NCBI RefSeq assembly: GCF_009857915.1
Contig: NZ_WWCM01000004.1
Coordinates: 62,001 to 126,000, forward strand
DNA length: 64,000 bases
Direction of reading: 5' to 3'
Origin: Duganella qianjiadongensis
Lineage (GTDB): Bacteria; Pseudomonadota; Gammaproteobacteria; Burkholderiales; Burkholderiaceae_D
Shown: positions 26,401 through 33,914 of the stretch, piece by piece
Position numbering within the stretch: position 1 is the stretch's first letter
Layout: each line of letters begins with the position of its first letter
Position numbers and translations under genes: made by a program
Notes under the pieces: model-generated
What the model was told of the DNA's origin: nothing
What the model saw: only the letters and a program-made list of their open reading frames with translations
Databases searched by the model: none

Positions 26401-28167
26401 CTCCGCATAGCTGCAGCTGCTGGCGCCAGCACAGTCGGTGCGGTCGGCGCTCTTGGGATAGGTCTGGCCGCTGACGATATTCACCCGCACAAACGGGTTA
26501 GGCGCACCGGAACCGGCCGACAGTGCGCTGGTCGAGACGGGAATCGCATCATTCACAGCCGCCACATAGCCGCTGGAGGCAGAACGGCTCCAGCTCACCG
26601 TACCCTGATTGTCCATGGTGAAGGCGCTAATGGTCGCCGTGTTGTCACTAGCGGCCCAGTTGACCAGACAGACGCTGCTGCTAGTGTAGCCGCTCGGGCA
26701 GCTACTGCTGTTGCCCAGATAAGCCTTGATGGTGCCGGCCGTGCCGATGGCGCCGACCACGGAGCTGGCGATCTGCGCCGGAGTGCGGCCTTTGCCCAGA
26801 CTCAGATAGGCGGGGCTGCTGCCAGACGACGCACCGATCAGCGTGCTGCCGGCATAGCTGAGGCTTTTCAGTATGGCGGTCAGCGAGGACGACGTGCTGG
26901 TGCCGGTAAACGTCACCACGGCGCTGGCCGGCGCATAGGGCGTGGTGACGACGGACGGTGCCGTCACCGCCAGCCCCCAGCCGGCGCGCGTACTGTCCGT
27001 CAGCGTCTGGCAGTTGGCCACGCTGACAGTACCCGTGCAGGTGACCGGTACCACCGCCAGCAGATTTTCTGCCGACAGCGTAATGCCGAAGGTGGTACAG
27101 GCCGGAACTGTCGGCTGCCCGGTCGGCGTGCGCACGCAGGCGTAATACAGTTTGCTGGAACTGGCGCCCAGATTGACGGAAGTGGCAATGATATTGGCCG
27201 CCAGCGCGCTGGCCATGGTCTGCTGCTTGATCAGGCTATTGGTGCCGGTGGGCGCGGTCACTGTGCCGTTGGTGATGGTGGTGCTGCCGTTCACCACCAC
27301 GCTGGTGATGGTCAGCGAGCTCGCCGTTGCAGAGGCGCCGATGGCGATGGTGCCGTAGGAAGCCACGGCGCCGGTAGGGGTGGAATAGGCCGGATAGATG
27401 TAGCTGCCTACACGCTTGCCCTGGCACTGGGTGAGCAGCCGGTCGCTACACCAGCGCACCTTGACCGGTACCGGATAGCCGGCCGGCGCGGTGGCGCCTA
27501 CGGCGGTCGACTTGCAGGTCTTCATGGTATCGTCGGTGCAGAACTGCCCTACCCCGATGGTGTAATAATACGGCGCCGTGGTAATTGCCGTCGCCGTCTG
27601 GTAGGTCGCGTCGGGATAGGTGTAGCTGGCGGTATTGAACTGGCAGCTGCTGCCCGAGCACCATTTCAAGTCCGGGAAACCGGTGACCAGATTGATGTTC
27701 GAGCTGACCACATTGCCCGCCATGTCGTTCTTGCGCACGCCGTAGCCATCGCCAGTAACGGAAGTCCAGTTGCTGGTATTGGCGGCGTTCTGCTCGGGAT
27801 AGTAGCTGCCGTCAGCCTTGACCGGCACCACATAGCGGATGGCCGGATTGTAGTACTGCTTGTTGAAGTCCGGACTCATGAACGGCGGATGGCCCACGGC
27901 ACACGCCGTGATACCTGCCTGTAGCGTCGCGCCGCTGCGGCAGATGTTGTCGTTGACGTAGTCCGGCGTGTAGGTCTGGTCCATCGAGCCGGAGTTATCG
28001 AACAACAGCATCAGATTAGGTTTCACCGTGCCGGTGCCGGAGATGTTCAGCAGCGGCACTTGCGCGATCTGGGTCAGGCCGGCCTGTGCCAGCGGCGCCA
28101 CAGCAGCCAGCGCGGCGAACGCAGCCAGCAACAGGAAATCGGATAAGGCCGAGCGCAGATTGTTCAT
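23485..28167 (-). CDS. pilY1: Type IV pilus tip-associated adhesin PilY1
   Basis: A 1560-residue secreted protein that caps type IV pili and functions in adhesion, surface sensing and pilus assembly. It has a signal peptide (cleavage near PLAQA), a von Willebrand A-like MIDAS sequence (LMLLFDNSGSMDQ), a long Ser/Thr/Ala-rich region and a C-terminal beta-propeller with the PilY1 segments NDGMLHAFNSSTGDELW, AGLNAGGRGYYALDITD and LYVLDAYTGELL. I place the start at ATG 28167; an in-frame GTG lies 4 codons upstream. It is the last gene of the minor-pilin operon. The N-terminal half contains many small Ser/Thr-rich repeats suggesting fast evolution. Confidence 0.93.
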   Translation of the reverse strand: MNNLRSALSDFLLLAAFAALAAVAPLAQAGLTQIAQVPLLNISGTGTVKPNLMLLFDNSGSMDQTYTPDYVNDNICRSGATLQAGITACAVGHPPFMSPDFNKQYYNPAIRYVVPVKADGSYYPEQNAANTSNWTSVTGDGYGVRKNDMAGNVVSSNINLVTGFPDLKWCSGSSCQFNTASYTYPDATYQTATAITTAPYYYTIGVGQFCTDDTMKTCKSTAVGATAPAGYPVPVKVRWCSDRLLTQCQGKRVGSYIYPAYSTPTGAVASYGTIAIGASATASSLTITSVVVNGSTTITNGTVTAPTGTNSLIKQQTMASALAANIIATSVNLGASSSKLYYACVRTPTGQPTVPACTTFGITLSAENLLAVVPVTCTGTVSVANCQTLTDSTRAGWGLAVTAPSVVTTPYAPASAVVTFTGTSTSSSLTAILKSLSYAGSTLIGASSGSSPAYLSLGKGRTPAQIASSVVGAIGTAGTIKAYLGNSSSCPSGYTSSSVCLVNWAASDNTATISAFTMDNQGTVSWSRSASSGYVAAVNDAIPVSTSALSAGSGAPNPFVRVNIVSGQTYPKSADRTDCAGASSCSYAEEMNNFANWYVYYKSRLQMMKTSVGIAFSAITANYKVGYVKLSNAGSGAAIDLKPADFAGTARANWYTALYNTTTSGSTPIRTAMDNVGRMFGNLSPYNYAAGQEVVQYPCQQNFMILTTDGYWNGSSTPNVVNNDNVENPARFCTLARGCVDTRAQSQPSISDVALHWYNGGSSTTTVSLRPALEPDMSKPGSVPAASGENTHLHMNTYTLGLGVDGVMTYEPNYDSAPKAGGDFYKLITGATTGCPWNSNGAYVWPDPDTTNTASTVQERVDDLWHAAINGHGKYFSAQDPKDVVSGLSEALSNMQVHVGAAAAAATSTPNITLTDNDIFSDTFTTVKWFGELSDRKIDSTDGSVSSTITWTTSDRLGQKVGASTDTRRIYMYNTAGSYGSAPDEFRFANMKGAAPAWFASKCGALPQCALLSASDKALVNDGNNLVNWLRGQQQYANDTLFRAYSMTSNTPAGATGPVPIVLGDIASSKPAYVRDPRNDYPDADYITFKDTYGNPASSSYRSGAVFTAANDGMLHAFNSSTGDELWAYVPRTTMKKLYGLASTIYSTNHQFTADGSPEVADIKTTGGSWRTVLVAGLNAGGRGYYALDITDTSNPKQLWEFCADATVCPVSDGDLGLSFGNPQFGTLASGRWVVFLTSGYNNVPGSDGVATGSGKGYLYVLDAYTGELLNKISTNSGDTTTPSGLAKISAISADPGADPRVNYIYGGDNQGQMWRFDLTASSGAISVKLLGDAGVGKPITTRPDVTMCAVPVQTEVNGVTVNSTAGVRVVLFGTGRLLDVPDTTDTSIQSLYLLKDGGSTISDIRGASMVRQTLSTLGSGSNINTYQITSNPVDLTQKDGWYFDWALNAGERMNLDPQIVSGVANVVTNLPTSSSACSVGGSSNLYQVNVCNGQAIGSQPVGQTLSNTSAAVGFIIIRLPNGQLKMVTTLADGSNKTSPLSEQISVDAHRSGWRRVKGE

Positions 28168-28194
28168 GATTCTATCCATCCACAGTACCGGGCC

Positions 28195-28776
28195 TTATGG
28201 CCCTTTCATGATGACGGCCTGCGTCACCACATTGCCGCCACGCGCGCCGGCTATGCGCGCCGTGACAACATAGTGGAGCTGAGGCTGGTCCAGGTAATTC
28301 GGGCTATCGGAGCGGCCGCTGCGGCCATAGGGCTGGCTGGTTTTCGAGTTAGGCCGCGCCGAGGTCAACTGGCAGCGGTTATTCACCGCGTTATAGGGGC
28401 CGGCAAAATCGCACAGGCGGTGGATCACATATTCCACCCGGTTGCCGGCAGCATCGGGCGGCAGCGTTAGCGAGCCTTGCCAGAAGGCGGGCGTACTCAC
28501 CGTCCATGTCGGCGACATGCTGGCCACATAGCCTGCCGCCGCCTGGTTCGATTCCAGCTGCGCCTTATTGGGTATATCGCGCAGATAGGCAAAAGCCGTG
28601 TGCACACCCAGATCGGCCGCTTTGCTTAAGGCCGATTCATACGCCAGATTCGAGGTGGTCAGCGTGGTCGACGTGCTGGACTTGAGCAGATAGATACTAC
28701 TGACCAGCATCACGGTCAGCATGATCAGCATGATGGGCAGCGCTATCCCCCGCTGCAGGCGGCGTAATCGCATCAT
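28195..28776 (-). CDS. pilX: Type IV pilus minor pilin PilX
   Basis: About 193 residues. The N-terminus has a short basic leader (RLRRLQRG) followed by the hydrophobic helix IALPIMLIMLTVML, with Pro instead of the usual Glu5, as in other PilX proteins. Its ATG at 28776 overlaps the pilW stop (ATGA); a second ATG one codon on has better spacing from GGAGG. It is placed between pilW and pilY1 as in the Pseudomonas cluster. PilX takes part in the tip complex that starts pilus assembly. Confidence 0.88.
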   Translation of the reverse strand: MMRLRRLQRGIALPIMLIMLTVMLVSSIYLLKSSTSTTLTTSNLAYESALSKAADLGVHTAFAYLRDIPNKAQLESNQAAAGYVASMSPTWTVSTPAFWQGSLTLPPDAAGNRVEYVIHRLCDFAGPYNAVNNRCQLTSARPNSKTSQPYGRSGRSDSPNYLDQPQLHYVVTARIAGARGGNVVTQAVIMKGP

Positions 28777-29969
28777 GGCCTCCACTGCGCGTTACGGATA
28801 GGGACGATGTTTTCGAACACGCGGTAGCGGTAGCACTGCCACGCCTGCGTATCGCCCGCTACGGCCACATTCACCTGCATGGGCACGGCAGCAACCGTGG
28901 CCGGTGCTGCACTGGCAAACACGGTCGGCTGCTCGGTGGTCGCCGTGCACTGGCCGGAAGCATCGGGCTTTGCCACTGTTTTACTGCGCGCCACCACTGC
29001 CAGCCGCACGGCAGCAATACGCTGATAATCGCCGGGGCTGCCCACCACGCCATCGCCATCGGCATCGATCATGGTGGCGCTCCACGCCGTAATCTGCATG
29101 CCGTTGCCGGTGGGGCTGGGGTCATAGGTGCCGGCCACCACGCGGGTATCGAAACCATATTGCGCCTTGATGCTGACCACATTATCCGTTACGGAAACCC
29201 CCGCCTGCTCGGCACCGGGCAGTTCGGCGGCGCGCAGCAGCAGCACGCCGTTAGCCACCGACCACGTATGGAAATGCAACTGGGTGGCAGGGCCCAGATT
29301 GTAGATATAGGCGGCGTTCTGGCGATACACATTAGCCAGCCCGCCGGGCGGATTAAAGCGGAAAGCCGTGCCGCTAGTGAACAGCAGGGTATTCGCCGGT
29401 GCCGCACCAAAACCGGACAGCTGCACCAGCGAGCATTGCGCACTGCCCTGCGCCAGCGGCGCGACCACCATCACATCACCAGTCTGGAAGGTGTAGGGAT
29501 TACGGCTATCGATGGTGAACTGGGTGCCGCCCACATAATCGGCAAACAGCCGCGCCGAGCCATTGCCGCTTTGCGAGGTGCCGCTGTTAAACGCAATCAC
29601 ATCGGGATTGCTGCCGTTCGACTGGATCAGCACGGCGCTCAGCGGTGAGATCGTTACCCCGCCCCGCGTCGCCGTGGGCAGCACATAGCCGCTGGCATCG
29701 CTCAGCACCGTATCGCAGCCAGCCAGCATGGGGTCGTTGATACCCCAGCCCGATTCTCCCGCGTCGTTGCTGAGCGAGTACAGCGCCAGCATACCGTTCT
29801 GCATGCTGTCCGAGCCCCCTACGGCGGCGTCCTTGTTCAATTCGCCGCTGATGATCAGCCGCGTAGCAAACAGCAGCGCCAGCATGCCGATCACCACGCT
29901 GACCATCAGCTCGACGAGCGAAAAGCCGCTCATGCGCAGGCGAGTATAGTAGGTCTGAAGAGGCATCAT
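28773..29969 (-). CDS. pilW: Type IV pilus minor pilin PilW
   Basis: About 398 residues with a class III prepilin signal: leader ending RLRMSG, cleavage before FSLVELMVSVVIG with Glu5. The C-terminal domain is large, as is usual for PilW. The start at ATG 29969 follows the pilV stop by one base, so translation is coupled; the frame itself extends to TTG at 29981. Contributes to the pilus-initiating tip complex with PilV, PilX, FimT/FimU and PilY1. Confidence 0.92.
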   Translation of the reverse strand: MMPLQTYYTRLRMSGFSLVELMVSVVIGMLALLFATRLIISGELNKDAAVGGSDSMQNGMLALYSLSNDAGESGWGINDPMLAGCDTVLSDASGYVLPTATRGGVTISPLSAVLIQSNGSNPDVIAFNSGTSQSGNGSARLFADYVGGTQFTIDSRNPYTFQTGDVMVVAPLAQGSAQCSLVQLSGFGAAPANTLLFTSGTAFRFNPPGGLANVYRQNAAYIYNLGPATQLHFHTWSVANGVLLLRAAELPGAEQAGVSVTDNVVSIKAQYGFDTRVVAGTYDPSPTGNGMQITAWSATMIDADGDGVVGSPGDYQRIAAVRLAVVARSKTVAKPDASGQCTATTEQPTVFASAAPATVAAVPMQVNVAVAGDTQAWQCYRYRVFENIVPIRNAQWRP

Positions 29970-29970
29970 C

Positions 29971-30447
29971 TCAGTTCGCAATGTAGGAAGTTAGCTGATG
30001 CTGGTTCATATCGTCGCCAGCCTTGCGCTTCCAGCGGATGGAAATATCGACCCGCACACGCCGCGCTTCCGGCGTTACCTGCACCGCCAGCAGTGCGCCC
30101 GGTATGTACTGGCGGGTTTCATCGACCCAAGGCTGCAAGGCTACCGAAGGTTCCGCCCCCTCTTCCGCGCTGTAATTGAGCACATTCGCCACATCGGCAT
30201 TCATCACGCCGAGCAGCTTTTCGCTGGCCATGGTGGCTTCGGCACGCTGGCTGGCATCGGACAGGGCCGAGTAGGCGCGCGCCTGCAAACCTATGGTGCC
30301 CAGCAGGCCTATGCCCAGTATCAGGATGGCGAGCAAAGCCTCCAGCAGAGCGATGCCGCGCTGGCCAGCTGGCTGTCCGGGCACTTGCACCTGTACCTGT
30401 GCAAGCCCGCGCTGGCGCAGTTGCGGGTTGCGGAGGATAGTTTTCAT
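29971..30447 (-). CDS. pilV: Type IV pilus minor pilin PilV, long leader
   Basis: About 158 residues. The prepilin peptidase site is G31/IALLEALLAILILGIG with Glu at +5. The start at 30447 gives an ATGA overlap with the fimT stop. The leader is unusually long: residues 15-31 look like an insertion between a first RQRG and the actual QRG cleavage site, and include the low-complexity stretch QVQVQVPGQP. Normal PilV leaders are much shorter. Otherwise the protein resembles PilV, with a C-terminal domain containing VDISIRWK. Confidence 0.88.
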   Translation of the reverse strand: MKTILRNPQLRQRGLAQVQVQVPGQPAGQRGIALLEALLAILILGIGLLGTIGLQARAYSALSDASQRAEATMASEKLLGVMNADVANVLNYSAEEGAEPSVALQPWVDETRQYIPGALLAVQVTPEARRVRVDISIRWKRKAGDDMNQHQLTSYIAN

Positions 30448-31094
30448 GGCGGACAGGCTCGCGTATCCGTGGCAGGCGCGTCGGGCTGGCATTTGCTCGC
30501 CATGCCGGCCAGCGTAACGACCAGCGCAACAGTGGGCACTTCACCATGGAAGCGGCTGGCCGGGGTGAGTACCAGCCGCGTCAGACGCTCGGCAAAGCGG
30601 GTGTCTACCCAGCCCATGGGGGTGAAATAGACTTGCGAACTACCCTCCGGCACAGTGCTGGGCAACAGCACTTCGGAATTCGGCATGGCATCGGCCAGTC
30701 GCAGCACGGATTTAAATCCGGCCGCACCTTCCGGATCATTGGCTGCGGCGGTAGTCGCGGTAGACCAGCCGCCTTCTGCAGCGCCGCACTGGCTATTGGC
30801 CGCGACAAAACACAGATCCACCTGCCAGTTCATCTGCCCTGTATTCACATTCGGCGTCAGGCTGATGCGGCTGAAGGTGTTATGTACGATAGCCTGGCGC
30901 CGTGCCATGCTGAAGCCTTCGGCGTAAAACTCGCTGGCGCTGCGGGCGCGGTTAGCCAGCAGCCAGTTGCTGGCATTGGGCAGACCGATGGCCAGCATAA
31001 AACCGAAAATGGTCAGGGTAATCAGCAGTTCCAGCAGGGTCAGCCCGCGCATGCGGGCAAACCCTGGCCAGCGCTGCAGGCCTAGTTGGAACAT
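30444..31094 (-). CDS. fimT: Type IV minor pilin, FimT/GspH family
   Basis: A 216-residue pseudopilin. Leader ends FARMRG, followed by LTLLELLITLTIFGFMLAIG with Glu5. The C-terminal GspH/FimT domain has SEFYAEGFSMARRQAIVHN and ends in a Cys-containing tail (ASKCQPDAPATDTRACPP). It overlaps pilE by 13 bp and pilV by 4 bp. FimT/FimU proteins belong to the tip complex and some FimT proteins bind DNA during natural transformation; its basic C-terminal residues would need testing. Confidence 0.88.
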   Translation of the reverse strand: MFQLGLQRWPGFARMRGLTLLELLITLTIFGFMLAIGLPNASNWLLANRARSASEFYAEGFSMARRQAIVHNTFSRISLTPNVNTGQMNWQVDLCFVAANSQCGAAEGGWSTATTAAANDPEGAAGFKSVLRLADAMPNSEVLLPSTVPEGSSQVYFTPMGWVDTRFAERLTRLVLTPASRFHGEVPTVALVVTLAGMASKCQPDAPATDTRACPP

Positions 31095-31507
31095 GCTCCA
31101 CCCTTATGGTCTACCCAGCAGGAGGCACTGGTGCCCCAGCCAGTCGGGCTGGCCGTGGTGGCATGGGTGCCATTCTGGTCTATGGTGTAGACGAAACCGG
31201 CCATTTTGCCGCTGCCTGTGGCCGTAATGGTGTAGGTCGACGCGGTGGCCGTGGTGAGCGCGTAACTGAAATTGGCCGTGCTGGCAGGGAAAGCGGCGGC
31301 ACCGTCGAAGCCCGCATAGCTGCGCTTGTTGGCCCAGTACTGCTCCGCCGCCGGCTGCGCGCCGCCGAGCGCCGTAAAGGCTTCGCTCAGGCGGCCACGG
31401 ACCACGTAGTCCATGTAGGAGGGGACGGCAAAAGCCATCAGTATCCCGACGATCGCCACGGCGACCATGATCTCGATCAGGGTAAAGCCTCGCTGGCCCG
31501 TTTTCAT
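31082..31507 (-). CDS. pilE: Type IV pilin PilE
   Basis: A 141-residue pilin with leader MKTGQRG and mature N-terminus FTLIEIMVAVAIVGILMAFA, Glu5 present. Two C-terminal cysteines (SCWVDHKGGAC) could form the D-region disulfide. Its position as first gene before fimT-pilV-pilW-pilX-pilY1, together with its PilE-type sequence, suggests a minor pilin close to PilE rather than the major pilin (inference). Ribosome site AGGAG is present upstream. The 109-nt region upstream holds paired repeats and a hairpin. Confidence 0.92.
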   Translation of the reverse strand: MKTGQRGFTLIEIMVAVAIVGILMAFAVPSYMDYVVRGRLSEAFTALGGAQPAAEQYWANKRSYAGFDGAAAFPASTANFSYALTTATASTYTITATGSGKMAGFVYTIDQNGTHATTASPTGWGTSASCWVDHKGGACSN

Positions 31508-31560
31508 CGCCTGCTCCTGTTGTCAATGTGCACGTTTAATAGTGTAACCGAGCAAGCTTG

Positions 31561-31596
31561 CATTTCCCTGAGGAAATGCTGACAAAGCGCTGACAA
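31561..31596 (-). promoter_or_regulatory. Hairpin and 11-bp-spaced direct repeats upstream of pilE
   Basis: CATTTCC-CTGA-GGAAATG (31561-31578) is a perfect 7-bp inverted repeat. Adjacent, GCTGACAA occurs twice (31578-31585 and 31589-31596) with an 11-bp period, one helical turn, the arrangement often bound by OmpR-type response regulators. No convincing sigma54 or sigma70 promoter was found. The binding factor is unknown. Confidence 0.4.
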
Positions 31597-31616
31597 TTGC
31601 ACAAAAGAATTAAAAA

Positions 31617-32990
31617 TCAGGGAAAAATGATGGAAAAACGGGCACCCTGCCCTGTGCTGGCGTCGTCGATACGGCATTCAGCGCCGTGTACTATGGCAAT
31701 ATCGCGCACGATGGCCAGCCCCAGACCGCTGCCGCTGCTACGGTCGTCGAGCCGGACAAAACGGCGGAAGACCTGCTCGCGCCGCTCGGACGGGATGCCG
31801 GGGCCGCTGTCCTCCACCACCAGCATGCCACCGGCGCCGCCAGCCTGCGGCATGCAGCTGACGGTAACGCTGCCGCCGGCCGGCGTGTAGCGGATCGCGT
31901 TATCGATCAGATTATCGATCAGATCGCGCAGCAGGAAATGGTCGCCGCGCACCGTCAGCGGCTGCAATTCGAAACCGAGATCGATCTGCTTGCGGCTGGC
32001 CCGCTCGACGAACAACTGGATCGCCGGTTCGATCAGGCTATCGAGCGCCACGGGCTCGAGCCGGGTTTTCTCGAAGTGCTCGGGTTCGGCGCGGGCCAGC
32101 GCCAGCAGCTGGTTGGTCTGCCGGATCATGCGCTCGGTGGTAGCCAGCATCAGCTGCACCGACTGGGCTGCATCGGCCTCGCTCTGGCGCGCACCCAGCC
32201 ATTCGAGCTGGGTTTTCAGGCCGGCCAGTGGAGTACGCAACTGGTGCGCTACATTGGCCAGAAACTGCTGGCGTGCCTGCGCGCCCTCGCCCACCTTTTC
32301 CAGCAGGCCGTTCAGGGCATGCACCACGGGTTTCAGTTCCTGCGGCAGATCGGCCACTGCCAGCGCTGCCAGCTGATCGCTGTCCCGCCGGTTCAGGTCC
32401 GCGCGCAAACGCTGCAGCGGCAGCAGGCCATTGCTCACGCTGAACCAGATCAGACCTATGCTGGCCAGCGCAAACAGCCCTTCCAGCAGCAGCAAGGCGC
32501 GCAGCGTGGCCTGCTGGATCTGCTGGCGCTTGCGCACAGTCTTGGCCACCACAATATAAGCATGGCTGGCTGCAGCGTTCCCGGCCCGCGCCGGCAGCGC
32601 CCACGGCTGCATCAGGAGCCGCACCGGCTGCTGCTGCCGCACGGCGTCGGATAGCTGCCGTGTTCTGGCGCTGGCGGCTTGCGGCGGCAGCGGTAAATCG
32701 CGATCGCCCGCGATCTGCCGGCCAGCGCCGTCGAACACGGCAAAATACAGGCTATCGCTATCGTCGCTGCGCAGCACAGCCTCGGCCAGTGCGGGCAGCT
32801 CCAGCCTCAGCGCGCCCCCATCATCGCTGAGGCGGGCACCGAGGCTGGCGGCCGCTTCGGCCAGACTCTGGTCAAACGCCAGCTGGGCCGGTGTCCATGC
32901 CAGCAGATAGGCCAGTGCGCCGCCGGCCAGATTCATCAGCAGGATGGGGCCGATCAGCCATTTCAGCAGGCGCAGACGGATGCTGCTCAT
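31617..32990 (-). CDS. Two-component sensor histidine kinase, TctE-like
   Basis: A 457-residue inner-membrane kinase. It has a first helix at about 10-31, a periplasmic domain of the TctE type, a second helix near 165-186, and the phospho-acceptor box FLANVAHQLRTPLAGLK. The ATPase domain has the N box DLIDNLIDNAIRY, G1 VVEDSGPGIP and G2 GSGLGLAIV. I chose ATG 32990 because it overlaps the response-regulator stop (ATGA) and the protein then begins with the membrane anchor. Family members sense carboxylates, but the ligand here is unknown. Confidence 0.92.
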   Translation of the reverse strand: MSSIRLRLLKWLIGPILLMNLAGGALAYLLAWTPAQLAFDQSLAEAAASLGARLSDDGGALRLELPALAEAVLRSDDSDSLYFAVFDGAGRQIAGDRDLPLPPQAASARTRQLSDAVRQQQPVRLLMQPWALPARAGNAAASHAYIVVAKTVRKRQQIQQATLRALLLLEGLFALASIGLIWFSVSNGLLPLQRLRADLNRRDSDQLAALAVADLPQELKPVVHALNGLLEKVGEGAQARQQFLANVAHQLRTPLAGLKTQLEWLGARQSEADAAQSVQLMLATTERMIRQTNQLLALARAEPEHFEKTRLEPVALDSLIEPAIQLFVERASRKQIDLGFELQPLTVRGDHFLLRDLIDNLIDNAIRYTPAGGSVTVSCMPQAGGAGGMLVVEDSGPGIPSERREQVFRRFVRLDDRSSGSGLGLAIVRDIAIVHGAECRIDDASTGQGARFSIIFP

Positions 32991-33664
32991 GGCGCCGGCG
33001 GCCCCGCTTCCAGCATGTAGCCGAAGCCCCGTATAGTGCGCAGCGTGACGCCCGCATCGGCAATCTTCAGGCGCACGCGCGAGACATACACTTCCACCGC
33101 ATTGTGCGTCAGCTCGTCTCCCCACGGCAGTATGGCATCGATGATCTGCTGCTTGGACACCACCTTACCGGCCTGCTGCAGCATAAATTCCAGTACGGCC
33201 CACTCGCGAGCCGACAGCTCGATCAGCCGTTCGCCTACGCGCGCCCGCTTGGCATCGAGATCAAGCGCCAGCCGGCCCAGCGCCAGCTGGCCGGGTTTCG
33301 GCGCATTGCGCCGCACCAGCGCGCGCAGGCGCGCCACCAGTTCCGCCGTAGCAAACGGTTTGACCAGATAATCGTCGGCGCCCAGTTCCAGCCCGCGCAC
33401 GCGGTCGTCGATGGCATCGCGTGCCGTCAGCAGCAGCACCGGCAAGTGACTGCCCCGTGCACGCAAACGCCGCACCAGTTCAAAGCCGTCCAGACCGGGC
33501 AGGCCGATATCGAGCACCGCCACGGCCAGCGTTTCCGCGTGCTGCAGACGCAGGTCGGCCTGGCTGCCATCGGCCAGCAGTTCCACCGTCATGCCATGTT
33601 CACCCAGCACGCGGCGCAAGCCATCGGCCAGAACAGCATCGTCTTCCACTACCAGTACCTGCAT
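32987..33664 (-). CDS. OmpR-family response regulator, TctD-like
   Basis: A 225-residue regulator. The receiver has the acidic pair EDD at 7-9, phosphorylation site Asp52 (VLDIGLP) and Lys in LVKPF. The C-terminal winged helix is of the OmpR type (AREWAVLEFMLQ, HNAVEVYVSRVRLK, TIRGFGYML). It is the first gene of a pair with the overlapping sensor kinase. The pilE operon is the next transcription unit in the same direction and may be a target (inference). Confidence 0.94.
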   Translation of the reverse strand: MQVLVVEDDAVLADGLRRVLGEHGMTVELLADGSQADLRLQHAETLAVAVLDIGLPGLDGFELVRRLRARGSHLPVLLLTARDAIDDRVRGLELGADDYLVKPFATAELVARLRALVRRNAPKPGQLALGRLALDLDAKRARVGERLIELSAREWAVLEFMLQQAGKVVSKQQIIDAILPWGDELTHNAVEVYVSRVRLKIADAGVTLRTIRGFGYMLEAGPPAP

Positions 33665-33760
33665 GGTGCACGCTCATCTATGGAGATGGCTGCATTATGC
33701 ACTTGCCCTGCGGCTAAGCCTAGTGGGCCGGCGCCGGACGCCCCACGACGGGCTCGGTGA

Positions 33761-33784
33761 CTTTGTAGGATCAGGACTACAAAG
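33761..33784. promoter_or_regulatory. Perfect inverted repeat between the OmpR-type and Crp-type genes
   Basis: CTTTGTAG and CTACAAAG are perfect 8-bp arms with an 8-nt spacer. GGACTACA in the right half recurs at 33797-33804. The site lies about 97 nt upstream of the OmpR-type gene start and 130 nt upstream of the Crp-type gene start, so it could serve either divergent gene. It does not match the FNR box TTGAT-N4-ATCAA. Confidence 0.45.
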
Positions 33785-33849
33785 CTGCCCCACGGAGGAC
33801 TACAGGCCTGCGTCTACTGCGCTTATGTTCGTTACCTCGCCCTCGCCTT

Positions 33850-33885
33850 ACAGTAGTGATAACACCGAAGCGCAGCGACGGTGTT
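33850..33885 (+). promoter_or_regulatory. Motif and hairpin in the Crp-type gene leader
   Basis: ACAGTAGTGATAACA (33850-33864) differs by one base from a sequence upstream of dctA (51751-51765). It overlaps an inverted repeat AACACCG-N11-CGGTGTT (33861-33885) just before the Crp-type gene. Either could be an operator; no promoter was identified with confidence. Confidence 0.35.
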
Positions 33886-33914
33886 GTTTGAGTAGCCAGA
33901 CTGTGAGGAAAAAC

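Noticed and set aside
24820..27924. 1034-codon plus-strand frame opposite pilY1
   Set aside because: Antisense artefact of the Ser/Thr/Ala-rich pilY1 codons; no recognisable domain.
31508..31616. sigma54 promoter for the pilin operon
   Set aside because: No TGGCAC-N5-TTGC match was found on the minus strand in the region upstream of pilE.
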